Shown here one piece after another: positions 46,437 to 57,061 of a DNA stretch of 64,000 nt. This stretch comes from Gaeumannomyces sp. JS-464 (taxonomy: Eukaryota > Ascomycota > Sordariomycetes > Magnaporthales > Magnaporthaceae). The translations under genes and the position numbers were made by a program. Position 1 is the stretch's first letter; each line of letters opens with the position of its first letter. The DNA lies in assembly GCA_002197995.1 (NCBI GenBank), contig NGZR01000002.1, forward strand, positions 7,316,001 to 7,380,000. The letters are read 5' to 3'. Below the pieces are notes generated by a model, which was not told where the DNA came from, made no database searches, and worked only from the letters and a program-made list of their open reading frames with translations.

Positions 46437-46976
46437 TCATCGGGGGCCCGAGAGGGGATTCTCGATCCACTGGAAGTCGGACCAGTGCTGGTGCTTGGCG
46501 ATGATCTTGCCCTGTATGAGGGCCAGGGGCAGCGGGCCCCAGTGGCGCGAGTCCCTGGACACGGGCAGGTTGTCGCCGACGACCCAGCAGTGGCCCTGGG
46601 GCACCTGCAGCATCTTGTCGCTGCCGCTCTCAGGCGAGTTGATGAGGACGTAGTCGCCCGGCATGCCGATGACGCGCTTGACCCCGAAGGACTCGCGCTC
46701 CGTCGGGATCTTGAAGACGACGACGTCCCCCACGCGCACCCCTCTCCCCCGCCGGTGCTCCTTCTTGATCAGGATCGAGTCGCCGACCAGGTCGAACAAG
46801 GGCAGCATCGAGGGCCCCGCGGCCGAGTCGAAGGCGTAGAGGTGGGCGAAGAACATGTGGAAGGCCGCGATGCCCTGGACGGTCCAGACAGAGACGCGGA
46901 TCGGGTTCCGGTACCGGCTCCACACGGACCGGAAGGGCTGGCTGAGCCGCGAGCCGATGCGGCCGCCAAGAGGCAT
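46437..46976 (-). CDS. IMP1: Mitochondrial inner membrane protease subunit 1
   Basis: S26-family signal peptidase of the inner membrane facing the intermembrane space; trims sorting signals of imported and mitochondrially made proteins. Single exon of 179 aa from ATG 46976; a 13-residue in-frame extension upstream (from 47015) lacks support. Motifs: one N-terminal hydrophobic segment (VWTVQGIAAFHMFFAHLY), GPSMLPLFD with the catalytic Ser, GVKRVIGMPGDYVLINSP with the catalytic Lys, and VGDNLPVSRDSRHWGPLPLALI, the C-terminal GDN/DSR box typical of Imp1. No frame breaks. It is divergent from the IF3 gene, 475 bp between starts. Confidence 0.9.
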   Translation of the reverse strand: MPLGGRIGSRLSQPFRSVWSRYRNPIRVSVWTVQGIAAFHMFFAHLYAFDSAAGPSMLPLFDLVGDSILIKKEHRRGRGVRVGDVVVFKIPTERESFGVKRVIGMPGDYVLINSPESGSDKMLQVPQGHCWVVGDNLPVSRDSRHWGPLPLALIQGKIIAKHQHWSDFQWIENPLSGPR

Positions 46977-47451
46977 TTTTTGCTCTCTTTTTTTATATAT
47001 CTTTTGGGCTCTCAAATTCTAATTCCCGTGTGACTCCCTGATGTGCTGACTACTGTATAGTCCAGACAGTGGAATTGCCTCTGGATTCATCCGCGCAGTG
47101 TCGAATGGATTGATACCATCACATACTGTATTTGTTTCTACCAATGTGAGTGGTGGTGAGGTGAGCTTCTGACATGAACTTGCTGGCCGTGCCTGGATTT
47201 GTCAACAAGGGTAGGTCGGTCGGCAGCTATGTAGAGAGACCCCTGTCTGCAATCCACACCCCCAAGCAAGCCCCACATCTGATGCCGCTTTTCTGGCGGG
47301 CAGAACGGACGGGCTGGCTTCGGGCTGCTTCGTTCGCTGCAGAATCTTGCACAACTCCAACCGAACCCTTCACATATCAGGAGAGCCCAGAAAGCTGAAT
47401 TGACCGCCCGGGCAACCTCTCGCGCTCCCCCGCAAACACCAGTGTCCCGTC
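46977..47451. promoter_or_regulatory. Bidirectional promoter IMP1 / mitochondrial IF3
   Basis: 475 bp between divergent starts of two mitochondrial genes, with a TATATAT stretch at 46993-46999. Confidence 0.45.
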
Positions 47452-48501
47452 ATGCTCTGTCCAAGGGCACTCAGCGCGGTCTCGCGGCCTTGCCTTGTGC
47501 GCCAAATCTACGCCGTGAAATGTCGACTACCAGCAGACTATTCCGGATGGCGGTCTACAGCGTTATGTCATCAGCCCGCGCCAATACAGCAGCAGTCGCG
47601 CGGCTTCAAGAAGCAGCGCTCGTTTAAGCCGAGGGTTCAAGGGGTGGTAATAACGACCCCGGCGGGGGACGCAGAACGGGCGGGCGCAAGAGTATACGGT
47701 CCCAAGGGAGGCACGCAGGGGCGGGATCAGGACAAGCGGAAGAAGGGGGAGCCGGGGCTCCACGACAGGCAGCTCCTTGCGCACCCGCTCATCCACCTCA
47801 AGAATAGCGAAAAATCGACGCTCTCGGAGCCCGTCGCGACTCACGACGTGCTCGCCGAGATGGACCTCGAGACGGACACGCTCGTTTGCGTCTACCTCCC
47901 GTCCTCCGCCAAGGCCAACCCCGGCGCCGATGCGGACGCCGCCGCCGAGATGGACGAAGAAGAAGCTGCCGCAGCCCATGAGGCGGCATCCAAAAGGCCC
48001 CAGATCCCGATCTGCGTCATCATGAACAGGGCAAAGTACGAGGAGCAGCTTGAGAACGAGCGCAGGGAGCAGCGAATCCGGGACCTGGGCACCAAGGAGC
48101 TCGAGATCAGCTGGTCCATCGACCAGCACGACCTCGGCCACAAGCTGCGCAGGCTGCGCGAGTTCCTGGGTAAAGGGTACACGGTGCAGGTCACGTTCCT
48201 CAAGAAGAGGCACAAGAAGCGCTCGGCGAATAAGGACGACGATAACAGCGCCGCGGCGGAGGCGGTCCGGCTCGTCAAGGAGGCCGCCGCCGAGGTCCCG
48301 GGCGCCAAGGAGTGCAAGAAGCCGGACGGAAGCATAGGCCGCACGCTGACGCTGACGTTTGACGCCCCGGGAGTCAAGAATTGGAAATTGGCCAGCTCGG
48401 CCGAAGCGTCTGCCGACCCGGACAGTCCTGCAGACTCGGGCAGCCCTGCAGACTCGGATAGCCCTGCTGAGTCCTCTTCGTCTGCCCAGATCAGCGGCTA
48501 A
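47452..48501 (+). CDS. AIM23: Mitochondrial translation initiation factor 3
   Basis: Fungal mitochondrial IF3, promoting subunit dissociation and correct start selection in mitochondria. Single exon, 349 aa. The N-terminus is a mitochondrial presequence rich in Arg, Ser and Ala (MLCPRALSAVSRPCLVRQ). The IF3 C-terminal domain is seen at about residues 210-265: TKELEISWSIDQHDLGHKLR, then RLREFLGKGYTVQVTFLKK. The domain region before it is extended and acidic. The C-terminus carries a degenerate DSPADSGSPADS repeat, possibly disordered. No frame breaks. Confidence 0.85.
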   Translation: MLCPRALSAVSRPCLVRQIYAVKCRLPADYSGWRSTALCHQPAPIQQQSRGFKKQRSFKPRVQGVVITTPAGDAERAGARVYGPKGGTQGRDQDKRKKGEPGLHDRQLLAHPLIHLKNSEKSTLSEPVATHDVLAEMDLETDTLVCVYLPSSAKANPGADADAAAEMDEEEAAAAHEAASKRPQIPICVIMNRAKYEEQLENERREQRIRDLGTKELEISWSIDQHDLGHKLRRLREFLGKGYTVQVTFLKKRHKKRSANKDDDNSAAAEAVRLVKEAAAEVPGAKECKKPDGSIGRTLTLTFDAPGVKNWKLASSAEASADPDSPADSGSPADSDSPAESSSSAQISG

Positions 48502-49228
48502 CTCGGTGTCAGCGATTTCATGGTTGGCGTCTATGTGACGTAGGAATACCCCCGAGATACGAAAAAGAAAGAAGAAAAAATGAGAGGGTTCGAAGCAATG
48601 GTGCGGATGAACTGGGCTGTGCCGAGGTCACAGGCAAGGAGACGTCCGCAACAGCAGGCCAACCCCCGAATGTATGATACCCATGTACTAAATCCATTGA
48701 CATGCACCGAGGTTTGCATGATAAATATCACAATAACTTGGGATAATCGATGTCATAAATACCAATAACATTGCGAGCTATTGGAACACCAATTTGGTGC
48801 ATGGCTCACAGACAATAGCATCAGTTTCATTGTCATCGGTTGGCGAAACAGCAGGGGTGTGCGTCGATCAATTGAAGCTCTGCTGTGGCGGGTTCTTCAT
48901 GCGGGGCAGCTGCAGCTCACCATCCAAGGCGCAGCCCGTGACTCAACTTGACGAAGCTACCAATACTCGACGCCTTCACACTCAACTTGGCCTGTAGACG
49001 ACATTATTCGGACCCTATTTTCAATTCAGAGAAAGAAACATTGCCTGGAATCAGCAGAGAAAAGATCCGTCACCCGAACAGGAACAGCCCCAGTTTCACG
49101 CACAAAAGCAGTACCTAGTGCCTCAACGCTGTGGAGAAAAGCTAGGCGCACCAGGCGAAGCAACTCGCGCCAGATACTTGGGGCGCAGGGGACGGCGGTT
49201 CCAGGACGCAGAAGGGAACACATTCACT
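48502..49228. other. Intergenic region between IF3 and GCD2
   Basis: 727 bp holding the IF3 3' region and the GCD2 promoter. No other feature is seen. Confidence 0.5.
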
Positions 49229-50781
49229 ATGAGCGCAGTCGCACCAACAGGTCCGACTCCGGGCCCGGTCCAGGAGAAGGCGCCGTCCACGGAAAAGGCA
49301 GCGCCGTCCACGGAGAAGCCAGCGGCGGCGGCACCAACTCCTGGTGGTACCGGTGGTGCGCCCGCCGTGTCGGCCAAGAAGCCATCGGCCGCAGCAGAGG
49401 CCAAGGCCAAGAAGCAGGCCGAGAAGGCGGCACGGCGCGCTCAGGCCATCGCGGCCAAGACGGGCGCTGCCGCAGCTGGAGGTCCCGCCCCCGCTGCTGA
49501 TTCGCCGGGCGGCGCGCAGCCCTCTCAGCAGGGTGAAGGCGGCAAGGGAGGCAAGACCAAGGCCAAGCAGGAGGGCGGCGGCGCCACAGGCGCACCGAGC
49601 TCGTCGCAGAGCGGCCGTGGGAAGCCGGCCGCGAGCGGTGCCAAGGGCGGCGCTCCCGCCCCGCAGAGCGACAAGGAGAAGAAGAAGGAGGCCAAGCCGT
49701 TGGTGCCGGCCTGCTTTGCGCATGTCCCCGTCGCCAAGCGAATTTCGCTCCCAGATGTGGATAGGGACGTCCATCCCACGGTGCTGGCGCTCGGTCAGCA
49801 GATGGCTACATTCACCCTGAGAGAGAACATGGCCAGACTTAAGGGGACATTGCTGGCGTTCAAAGAGGTAAAGCCGAATCTAACGAGGGCGCTGGCAATG
49901 GATGCCGCGATAGTGTGCTAGGGTCTACTGCTAATAGTGCCACCAAGGTCCTGCGCTCATATGAGGCGCCGGCTGGGAATGCCTTCTCGAGACATTTCGT
50001 CCCGCACGTGCTCAACCCCCAGATCGAGTACTTGACTGAGTGTAGACCCATGTGTTTCGCCATGGGCAACGCGATCCGCATGATCAAAACACACGTGTCG
50101 GATCTGGACATCGAAACCTCGGACAAGCAGGCCACCGAATCGCTGTGCGAAACCATCGACGCCTTCATCGAGGAAAAGGTTCACTATGCTGAGGTTATCG
50201 TAACGAAAAACGCAGCAGCCATGATCGCCGATGGCGACGTCGTGCTTACCTACGGTCACCACAGGCTCGTGCGTAAGGCCATCCAGCTGGCCCAGGGCGC
50301 GGGCAGGCGCTTCTCCGTCGTGGTCGTTGAGGACCCCTGGGGCTCGGGCCGCGACCTGGCCAAGCTCCTGCGCGGCGAGGGCGGGCTCGGGGTCTCGTAC
50401 GTGCCGCGGCTCGTCGAGCTCGGCAGCGTCCTCCGGCCGGGCACCAAGGTGATGCTGGGCGTCGAGTCCGTGTTTGCGAACGGCACGCTGTACGCGCCCG
50501 CGGGCACGAGCGACGTGGCGGCGGCGGCGTCGGGGCTCGCGCTCCCCGTCGTGGCGCTCTGCGAGTCCATCAACGTGGACCGCGACCGCGTGGCCGTCGA
50601 GCCGCTCACGTACAACGAGGTCGACCCGGACAGGTGCTCCGAGGCAAGCTTCCGGCTCCTCTTCGACACCACCAGGGAGAAGCACGTGTCGGTCTTGGTG
50701 ACCGAGTACGAGACCGAGACCGGAAACGCGCCCATTGCGTCGGTCCTCGCCATCCTCAAGAAGCAGGAGGACCCGAACTAG
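49229..50781 (+). CDS. GCD2: Translation initiation factor eIF2B subunit delta
   Basis: Regulatory subunit of the eIF2B guanine-nucleotide exchange factor, sensing phosphorylated eIF2 and so linking amino-acid stress to translation. Exons 49229-49867 and 49948-50781; the intron GTAAAG..CCAAG has a GCTAAT branch and is phase 0, rejoining AFKEVLRSYEAP. The first 160 residues are Ala/Lys-rich and disordered. The eIF2B alpha/beta/delta domain follows: HPTVLALGQQMATFTLRENM, HVLNPQIEYLTECRPMCFAM, DVVLTYGHHRLVRKAI, GVESVFANGTLYAPAGT, ALCESINVDRDRVAVEPLTY, ending SVLAILKKQEDPN. Total 490 aa. No frame breaks. The branch of the family (delta not alpha/beta) is judged from the basic N-terminal extension and the TECRPM motif. 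Confidence 0.92.
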
Positions 50782-51205
50782 ATGGCAAGCCGTCGTCCAT
50801 AATGGACAGGCCGCGGTAGAAGACTTCTTGGTTGGTTTTGCCCTTGTTGCAAGACAGCCGTGGGGGGCAAAATATGGCGGAGTCGTTAGGTCTTGAGAGC
50901 GGATAATAGGTATTTATCGGCATCTGGGGGTCAGGTATGGGCAGTATTGGGAACGGCATCTCGAAAAGTTCACATCATTTATCCTCATCGTAATTGGAGT
51001 TGCGGCGTGGGTGGTTGAAATTAACGGTAGATCACCATAATCATTCTGAACGCAAGGCTTGCTAGCGGGCCACGGCCCCTCGGGCATCCACTGCGCTTGG
51101 CTTGAAAATCCACAACGTGTACCCCCTGATTTTTTCCCTTTGTATCAACGGGTAAGCACGTAGTATCGTCGATGGCGCACTGTCGGGCTCCTTGTCCAGG
51201 TCCGC
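50782..51205. other. Convergent 3' region
   Basis: Between GCD2 and the small membrane protein gene. Nothing else is seen. Confidence 0.5.
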
Positions 51206-51563
51206 TCAAGCCTCGGCCTGCTGCTGCTCCTGCAGGCGCGCCGCTCTCCTCGCGCGCTTCTCCAGGATGGCCTCCTTCCTCTCCGTCAGCACCGCCGTCT
51301 GCCTGTCGTCGACCGTCTGCAGCCAGTAGCCGAAGCTGCCCCCGACGCCGGCGAAGACGGGCCAGGCCCAGAGCGACTGCCTGTTGAAGAGCGGCCGCAT
51401 CTCGAGACCCAGCTGCCATGCCCGCACGGCCACGCCTTGCGCGAGGGGAGGGGAGAGAGAGAGCGTCCAAAAGGTTAGCCTAGGCGCCGGCCGCTTGTCG
51501 GAGAATATGGGGGTAGGTCTGCTACACACCGAAGCCGGACCAGAAGACGATCCTGTGAACCAT
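51206..51563 (-). CDS. Small predicted membrane protein, possibly mitochondrial
   Basis: Function not recognised. Two exons, 51563-51530 and 51435-51206, join in phase to 87 aa. The sequence begins MVHRIVFWSGFGVAVRAWQL, has LWAWPVFAGVGGSFGYWL as one likely transmembrane helix (about residues 34-51), and a charged C-terminal helix ([20 protein letters not shown]) ending in Gln/Ala. A short hydrophobic N-terminus, one helix and a basic tail resemble accessory subunits of respiratory complex I, but I cannot name one. The clean split of 34 + 230 nt with a GTGTGT donor and CAAG acceptor supports a real gene. It is divergent from the Shg1-domain gene. Confidence 0.7.
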
Positions 51564-52420
51564 TTTCGCGGGTTTGTGTGAGGGAGGGAGGGGGGTATTT
51601 CGCTGTGTGGTGGGTGTGGGTTTGACAGTTGCGTTCCTTGTGGTGCGCGACGGAGCGGCGATTCGTTTTTTTTCTTCGTCGATGAGCTTGGCTCGAATCG
51701 GGGGGCGCGCCCGCTGTGGCCGGGAGGGACTTTTGTTCGGTATCGTTTGGTTGGGATCGCGAGGTCCGAGGCTGCGGGCTGCCCGGTCGTCGTTGATTGA
51801 GGAGTCGACGCAAGGTCAGTCGAGCTCGCGGCGGGTGGGAATCAATTGGGCTCTGATTGGCTGTCATTTGGAGCTCCGACCCCACTTGGCGGATTGTCGC
51901 CCACAGCCTTGGCCAGGCGGCACGTTTTCAGGGAGCCGCTGACATAATCTGGGACCGCACGTGCCCGGCAGGCAGGTGGGCGCGCGGGTGCTGCGGGACC
52001 CACCCGCCCGAGCGGACCCCTGTTCAACTTGCAGGACGCGAAATCGACTCCTGCATCCATTGTGCCGCTTCGCCAGTTCGCGACATGGGCCCTTCGACTC
52101 CGGCTCCCTTCAGTTCCTCATCAGATTGGTTAGCCTTTCCTTCACGCCGTCACGGCTACTGCGTTTCCCTGAAGCGGCACCAAGATGGCAAACGAGCTTT
52201 TAGTATATATTTGCACTAGCATCTGATCTGTGGGTGCCTTTGACAGAGTCCCGGGCCCACCGTGGCGTTTCTATCGCGTCACAATTCCCCCTGGGACTTG
52301 ACGAGCGGACATCGAAAAAGTCACCAGGACGTCAAATCTCGAGCCCCCCAACCGGGTCCTGCGCCTCATCCATATGAGATCTGCAGCCCCTTTCAAACTC
52401 CGTAACTAAGTTGCAATCGT
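51564..52420. promoter_or_regulatory. Divergent upstream region (small membrane protein / Shg1-domain gene)
   Basis: 857 bp between starts. No assigned element. Confidence 0.4.
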
Positions 52421-55400
52421 ATGGTCGTAACCGCTACAATGCCTGCGGTAGGAGAGCCCGTCACGGTCGGCGGCGCGCCGGGCCTCAAGGCGCCTGTTCC
52501 GCGATCATTTAAAGCATCCGACCTGCCACTATCGTCCGCCGTCCGCTCTGCAGTAGACGGCCTCGCACACAGCTTCAAGAAGAAGGGTGGCTACGACTCC
52601 ATCCGCAAGCAAGTATGGGAGAAGTTCGAGGCCAGCGTAGGTTTTCCCGCAGCCCCTCCGCCCGACTTTCGCGCAACTGCCAGCTAACGTTGCATCAACG
52701 CTCAGGACTACGAGGCTCAAATCACGAAAGCCATACTCGAAATCGCCGAACAGGAGATAGAACGCAACCCATTGCAGCTCCTCACGATCGACCGCGGGAA
52801 GGCCGCAGCCCTCATTGACGGCGCCGTGGACCGCAGCGATGTCTACCAAAAGGCCGAGGCCCTCATCGAGGGCTTGATCGACTCTCGCACGATCGAGGAC
52901 AACATCCGCGAACTCCGCCGCGCCGAGATTGGCGAGGCCGCCGCCGCCGCAGAGCAGGTCCGTGGGTCCAAGACCGACGCTGACTATGCCGCCGACCGGG
53001 CCGCCCGCCAGGCGGAGCGCGAACGGGTCAGGGAGGAGCTCCGCAAGGTCGAGCAGGAGAAGTGGAAGCTGAAGCAGGATATCCATCAAAAGGAGGTGCT
53101 GCGAAAGCGCGAGGAGGAGCGCGCCGCCCGTGAGGCCCGCAGGAAGGAGGAACGCGAGAAGGAGGAGCGCCGGGAGAAGGAGCGCGAGGAGAGGCGCAAA
53201 CAGCGCGAGCGCGAGCGGAGTAAAGAGCGTCATGAGAGGAGCAAGGAGCGACGCGAGAGGCGGGACCGGGAGAAACGGCGAGAGAGCCAGGACCGTGTCC
53301 GTGACCGCTCCCGTCACCGCGATAGGTCCCGCCACCGTGACAGCTCCCGCCACCGCGATCGGTCTCGCCATCGCGACGGTTCTCGTCATCGTGATCGATC
53401 TCGACACCACGACAGGGACAGGGACAGAGATCGGGACCGTGATCGCGACAGAGACCGCCATCGCGACTCTGAGCGTGAGCACGACAAGAAGAAAAGCTCC
53501 AAGGAAGATAGCCGCCGTGAACATGGTGAACGGGCCAAGAAGGCACTTTCAAAGGAAGAACTCGAGCGCTTGGAGGCGCAGGCGATGGAGGACCTCCTAC
53601 GGGAGAGCACGACAGACACACCCAAGCAGCCTGAGCTGGAGGTGGACGAAACGCTTGCTCCGCCCCCGAGGAAAGCAAAGCCTGCATCGGCCATTTTCGT
53701 GCGCAAGGATTCGACGGCTGAGATTAAGGCGACTCCGGAGGCGAAGAAACCACTCACACCGGCCCCCAAGTCCGACCTCAAGGCTCCAAAGGAGCCAAAA
53801 TTGGTTCCAGAAGTGAAAAAGCCACCCACACCCGCGCCCAAGCTCGAGGTTAAGCCTGTCAAGGATTTGAAGGTGGTTTCCGAGATTTCAAAACCGCCTA
53901 CTCCAACACCCAAACCCGAGATCAAGGCCGTTAAGGAGTTGAAGTTGAGTTCAGAGTCCAAGCCAGAGTCGACGAGCAAGGACGTGGCCACCAAGAAAGA
54001 GACAGCCCCAGCAACCCCTCGAGATGATTACAGTCGGCCTCGGAGTCCCAAGCGGGCATCTGACCGGGATAAGGAGAAAGAGAAAGAGAAAGAGAAAGAG
54101 AAAGAGAAAGAGAAAGAGAAAGAGAAAGAGAAAGAGAAGGAGAAGGAGAAGGAGAAGGAGAAGGAGAGGGATAAGGACAAGGTAGCGTCCACAAGACCCC
54201 GCAGTCGTGATAGGGATCGGAGTCGTGAGAGGGATGGGGGTCGCGACAGAGGTCGGAGCCGCGACAGGGACCATAGCCGCCACTCTCGGACTTCACGTGC
54301 AGACGACAGGCGACGCAGGGACCGCAGATCAAACTCTCCGAGGAGCAGGCGCGAAAGCCGCAGCTACCGGGAACGAAGCCGGTCCAGGACAAGAATCGAC
54401 CGTCGCGACGACCGGAGAGATAGGAGTAGGTCTCGCGCGCGGGGCGATCGGCGGGATGACCGGCGCGACGAGCGGAGGGATAGAAGCCGGTCGCGACGGC
54501 GCGAGCGGAGCCGCTCCAGGGCGTGTTCTGCTAGGCGGACGGCTCGCAGCAGCTCCAGACACGTTGGCTCGGACAGGCGAGACAGGGATCGAGATGTGTC
54601 TCCAGCTCGTTCCATCAGGCGGCACCGTAGCCGATCTCGCGCGAGATCACCCAGACGAGACAGGAGCAGATCTCGGGACAGAGCCCGGCCACGTCGGGAC
54701 CGCACCCGCTCGCCAACTCGATCTGATAGGCGGGATACGGACCGGAAGGGCGCCGACAGGAGAGATATCGACAAGATGGACATCGACAAGAAAGTTGTTG
54801 AGAAGAACGTCGATAAGATGGATATCGACAAAAAGGTTACTGCCAAGAAGGAGATCAGCACCAAGGAAGTCGACAAGGGTCTTGGCAGAAAGGTGGTCGA
54901 TAAGAAAGATGCGGAGAGGAAGGGGGTGGCCGAGAAAAAGCCGAGGGCGGAGGCCAAGACAACTGCGGATACGCCTGCAGCCCCTGGAATGAAGCTAGGG
55001 GAGAAAAAGGTTGTCGTCGAGAAAGCGCTGACCTCGGAGAAGGCTATCCCATCGAGAAGAAGGCATTTGCAGCAACGGCTGCAGCCAAACCTCTTTCTTC
55101 TGCAAAGGAGTCGGATAAGCGCGCGACAGACAAGGACAGCAATGAGAAACGACCTTCAAGCCGCAGAGACCGGAGCAGATCCGCCGGTCGACGTGGCAGG
55201 AGCAGGGAACGCAGCCACTCCCGTCGACGTCGGCCCTCTTCAGCCTTTAGACCACCTGCCGGCCTCGATAGAGACGAGAAGGAGGAGTGGAAGCAGGAGG
55301 AGGTCCGGAAGCGCGAGAAGGAGGCCAAGGCATATCTCGCGGCCCAGCGGGAAGGCCGAGGCAGGGGCAGCCCTCGTGGCCGAGACAGCTCCGTCTCCAG

Positions 55401-55935
55401 GCTTGACGACGCCCGTCCCAGCATTGGCGACCGCTCTCCGGAGATCGACCGGTATGTGCCTCCTGAGCGGCGGGGCGTTGACCGACACACGACAGGCGAT
55501 CGCGACCGAGACCGTGATCGCGACCGTAGCAGGGACCGCGACAGGGCTCGGGATCGAGACCGGGACCGAGATCGAGATCGCTCTCGAGACCGCCACAGAG
55601 ACAGGGATCGGGATCGGGATCGTGACCGCGATGACAGGCGTGACCGGCGTCGCAGCCGTTCCCGCAGCCGCAGCCCGCGCAGAGAGCGCGGTACGGATAG
55701 CTATCGCGACCGTGATCGCGAGAGGGATCGAGACCGCCGTGACCGAGACCGAGACCGCGACCGCAGCCGGGACCGGGATCGTGATCGCGATAAGGACCGA
55801 GACAGGGACAGGGACAGAGATAGGGACAGAGACCGCCACTCGCGCCGAGCAAGGTCGAGGAGCACCTCGGTAAGGCGGCGCCACCGGGATCGCAGCAGGA
55901 GCAGGAGCCGCCGCCGGAGCCGCAGCCGGGGCTAG
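52421..55935 (+). CDS. SHG1: Shg1-domain protein (COMPASS component-like) with long RD/RS-rich tail
   Basis: The N-terminus matches the BOD1/Shg1 domain found in a Set1/COMPASS (H3K4 methyltransferase) subunit: LSSAVRSAVDGLAHSFKKKG, YDSIRKQVWEKFEAS, then YEAQITKAILEIAEQEIERN and GKAAALIDGAVDRSDVYQK. Exon 1 is 52421-52636 and exon 2 starts 52706 (phase 0). Residues after about 140 are a long charged region: Arg/Glu coiled-coil-like sequence, RDRDRSRHRD repeats (53290-53480), a Lys/Pro repeat region (TPAPK units, 53750-53920), an (EK)n tract, then SR and RD repeats. The frame changes once near 55055 (IPIEKKAFAATAAAK); the final frame ends at TAG 55933-55935. In the same frame, open sequence continues for 88 more codons to TGA at 56202. 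Start may be 52421 or the in-frame ATG at 52439. Confidence 0.75.
54071..54168 (+). repeat. (GAGAAA)n coding minisatellite, poly(Glu-Lys)
   Basis: About 16 hexamer units, drifting from GAGAAA to GAGAAG, encoding alternating Glu-Lys inside the Shg1-domain protein. The unit is a multiple of three, so length changes keep the frame. Confidence 0.9.
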
Positions 55936-56202
55936 AAGTCTCGGCGTTCCAGCGGCACAGCCACTCCCACCACTGCCACCACGACTACCACTGCGTCCGC
56001 GGCGTCGAGGCTTGTCCCATCCAAACCGGCCATTGTACCCTTCACCATCCCCTCCGTCAGACCTTCCCCTTTAATCCCGACCGGCCCCCGCGCCATGGCC
56101 CCGAGGCTCCTGCCCGAGATGACTCTGGACGAAATCATCATCAAAGCGCAGCGGGCTCGTGCGGAACGCCTTGTCAAGTCTCGAGGCGGACATGATAAGT
56201 GA
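55936..56202 (+). other. In-frame 88-codon continuation after TAG of the Shg1-domain gene
   Basis: Begins KSRRSSGTATPTTATTT, contains VPSKPAIVPFTIPSVRPSP and ends MTLDEIIIKAQRARAERLVK then RGGHDK and TGA. The end looks like a genuine helical C-terminus, so the TAG may be a base error, a real readthrough site, or the true end with decayed sequence beyond it. Confidence 0.5.
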
Positions 56203-57061
56203 TCATGAGGTGGAGGTGGCTATGTACATACCGCGACCTTTCACCAATGGATTCAAGACCCTTCTTTTTCTCTCTTTTGTCCTCGAACATGGAACCTCTG
56301 ATGTTTTGTAAGATCACCCTTGTGTTGTGAGATCGGTTGTTTTCTTTGTATTCTGCGCTTTAATTACCCGGGTGCTGGACAGACAGACAACATGGAGTTG
56401 ACGGCAAACTAATTGACATGATACCCCTTTGATAACTGTGCTGGACCCTCAATGTAGGGTATAGTCTTGTTGTGTGTGCATCCTTGTCAAGCAGGAGCCC
56501 ATGTTGGCCTGCTTGATTTTGTGGTGCAAGAGAACCCGGTCGAGAAACTTGGCCTACAGCGCGCAAACACCTGCTGCCTGGAAGCTACCACGCAATAACA
56601 ATCGATGGACATCTTTCCTGCGTGTTGTTGGCCTAGGCATCAAGGTCGGTTGTACTCTACAAAGTCACCCACAACACCCACCAATGGACGTATGCGCCTA
56701 ACTCCTTGTTATCAACCCTATTTGCTGTTCTCTTCCAAACGCCTAATTCACCACCCACGATGCTTCCAAGGTCTATGGCCCGTCGCAAGGCAAAAAAAAA
56801 AAAAAAAACTCTACGAATGTTCTCCCAAATGGTCGTCCCGTTTGTTTTCTGTTCGCCAAATATAACTGAACTAAAGTCAATCCCAAATGAAAATCATCAC
56901 CAGTCCCATGGGAACATATATGCGTCAAAGGTCGAGGGTAGAGGGGTATTAAAATTTACAAAGAAAAACAGAGAGAGAAAAAAGACGAAAAAAAGAGAGA
57001 GATCAAGGAAATCTTTTCAGGAGCCAAAGATAGTCCAGCGTCGAGAATCGTGCCTGGCTCG
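56203..57061. other. Convergent 3' region
   Basis: Between the Shg1-domain gene and the carrier gene. An A run lies at about 56791-56808. No gene is supported. Confidence 0.5.
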
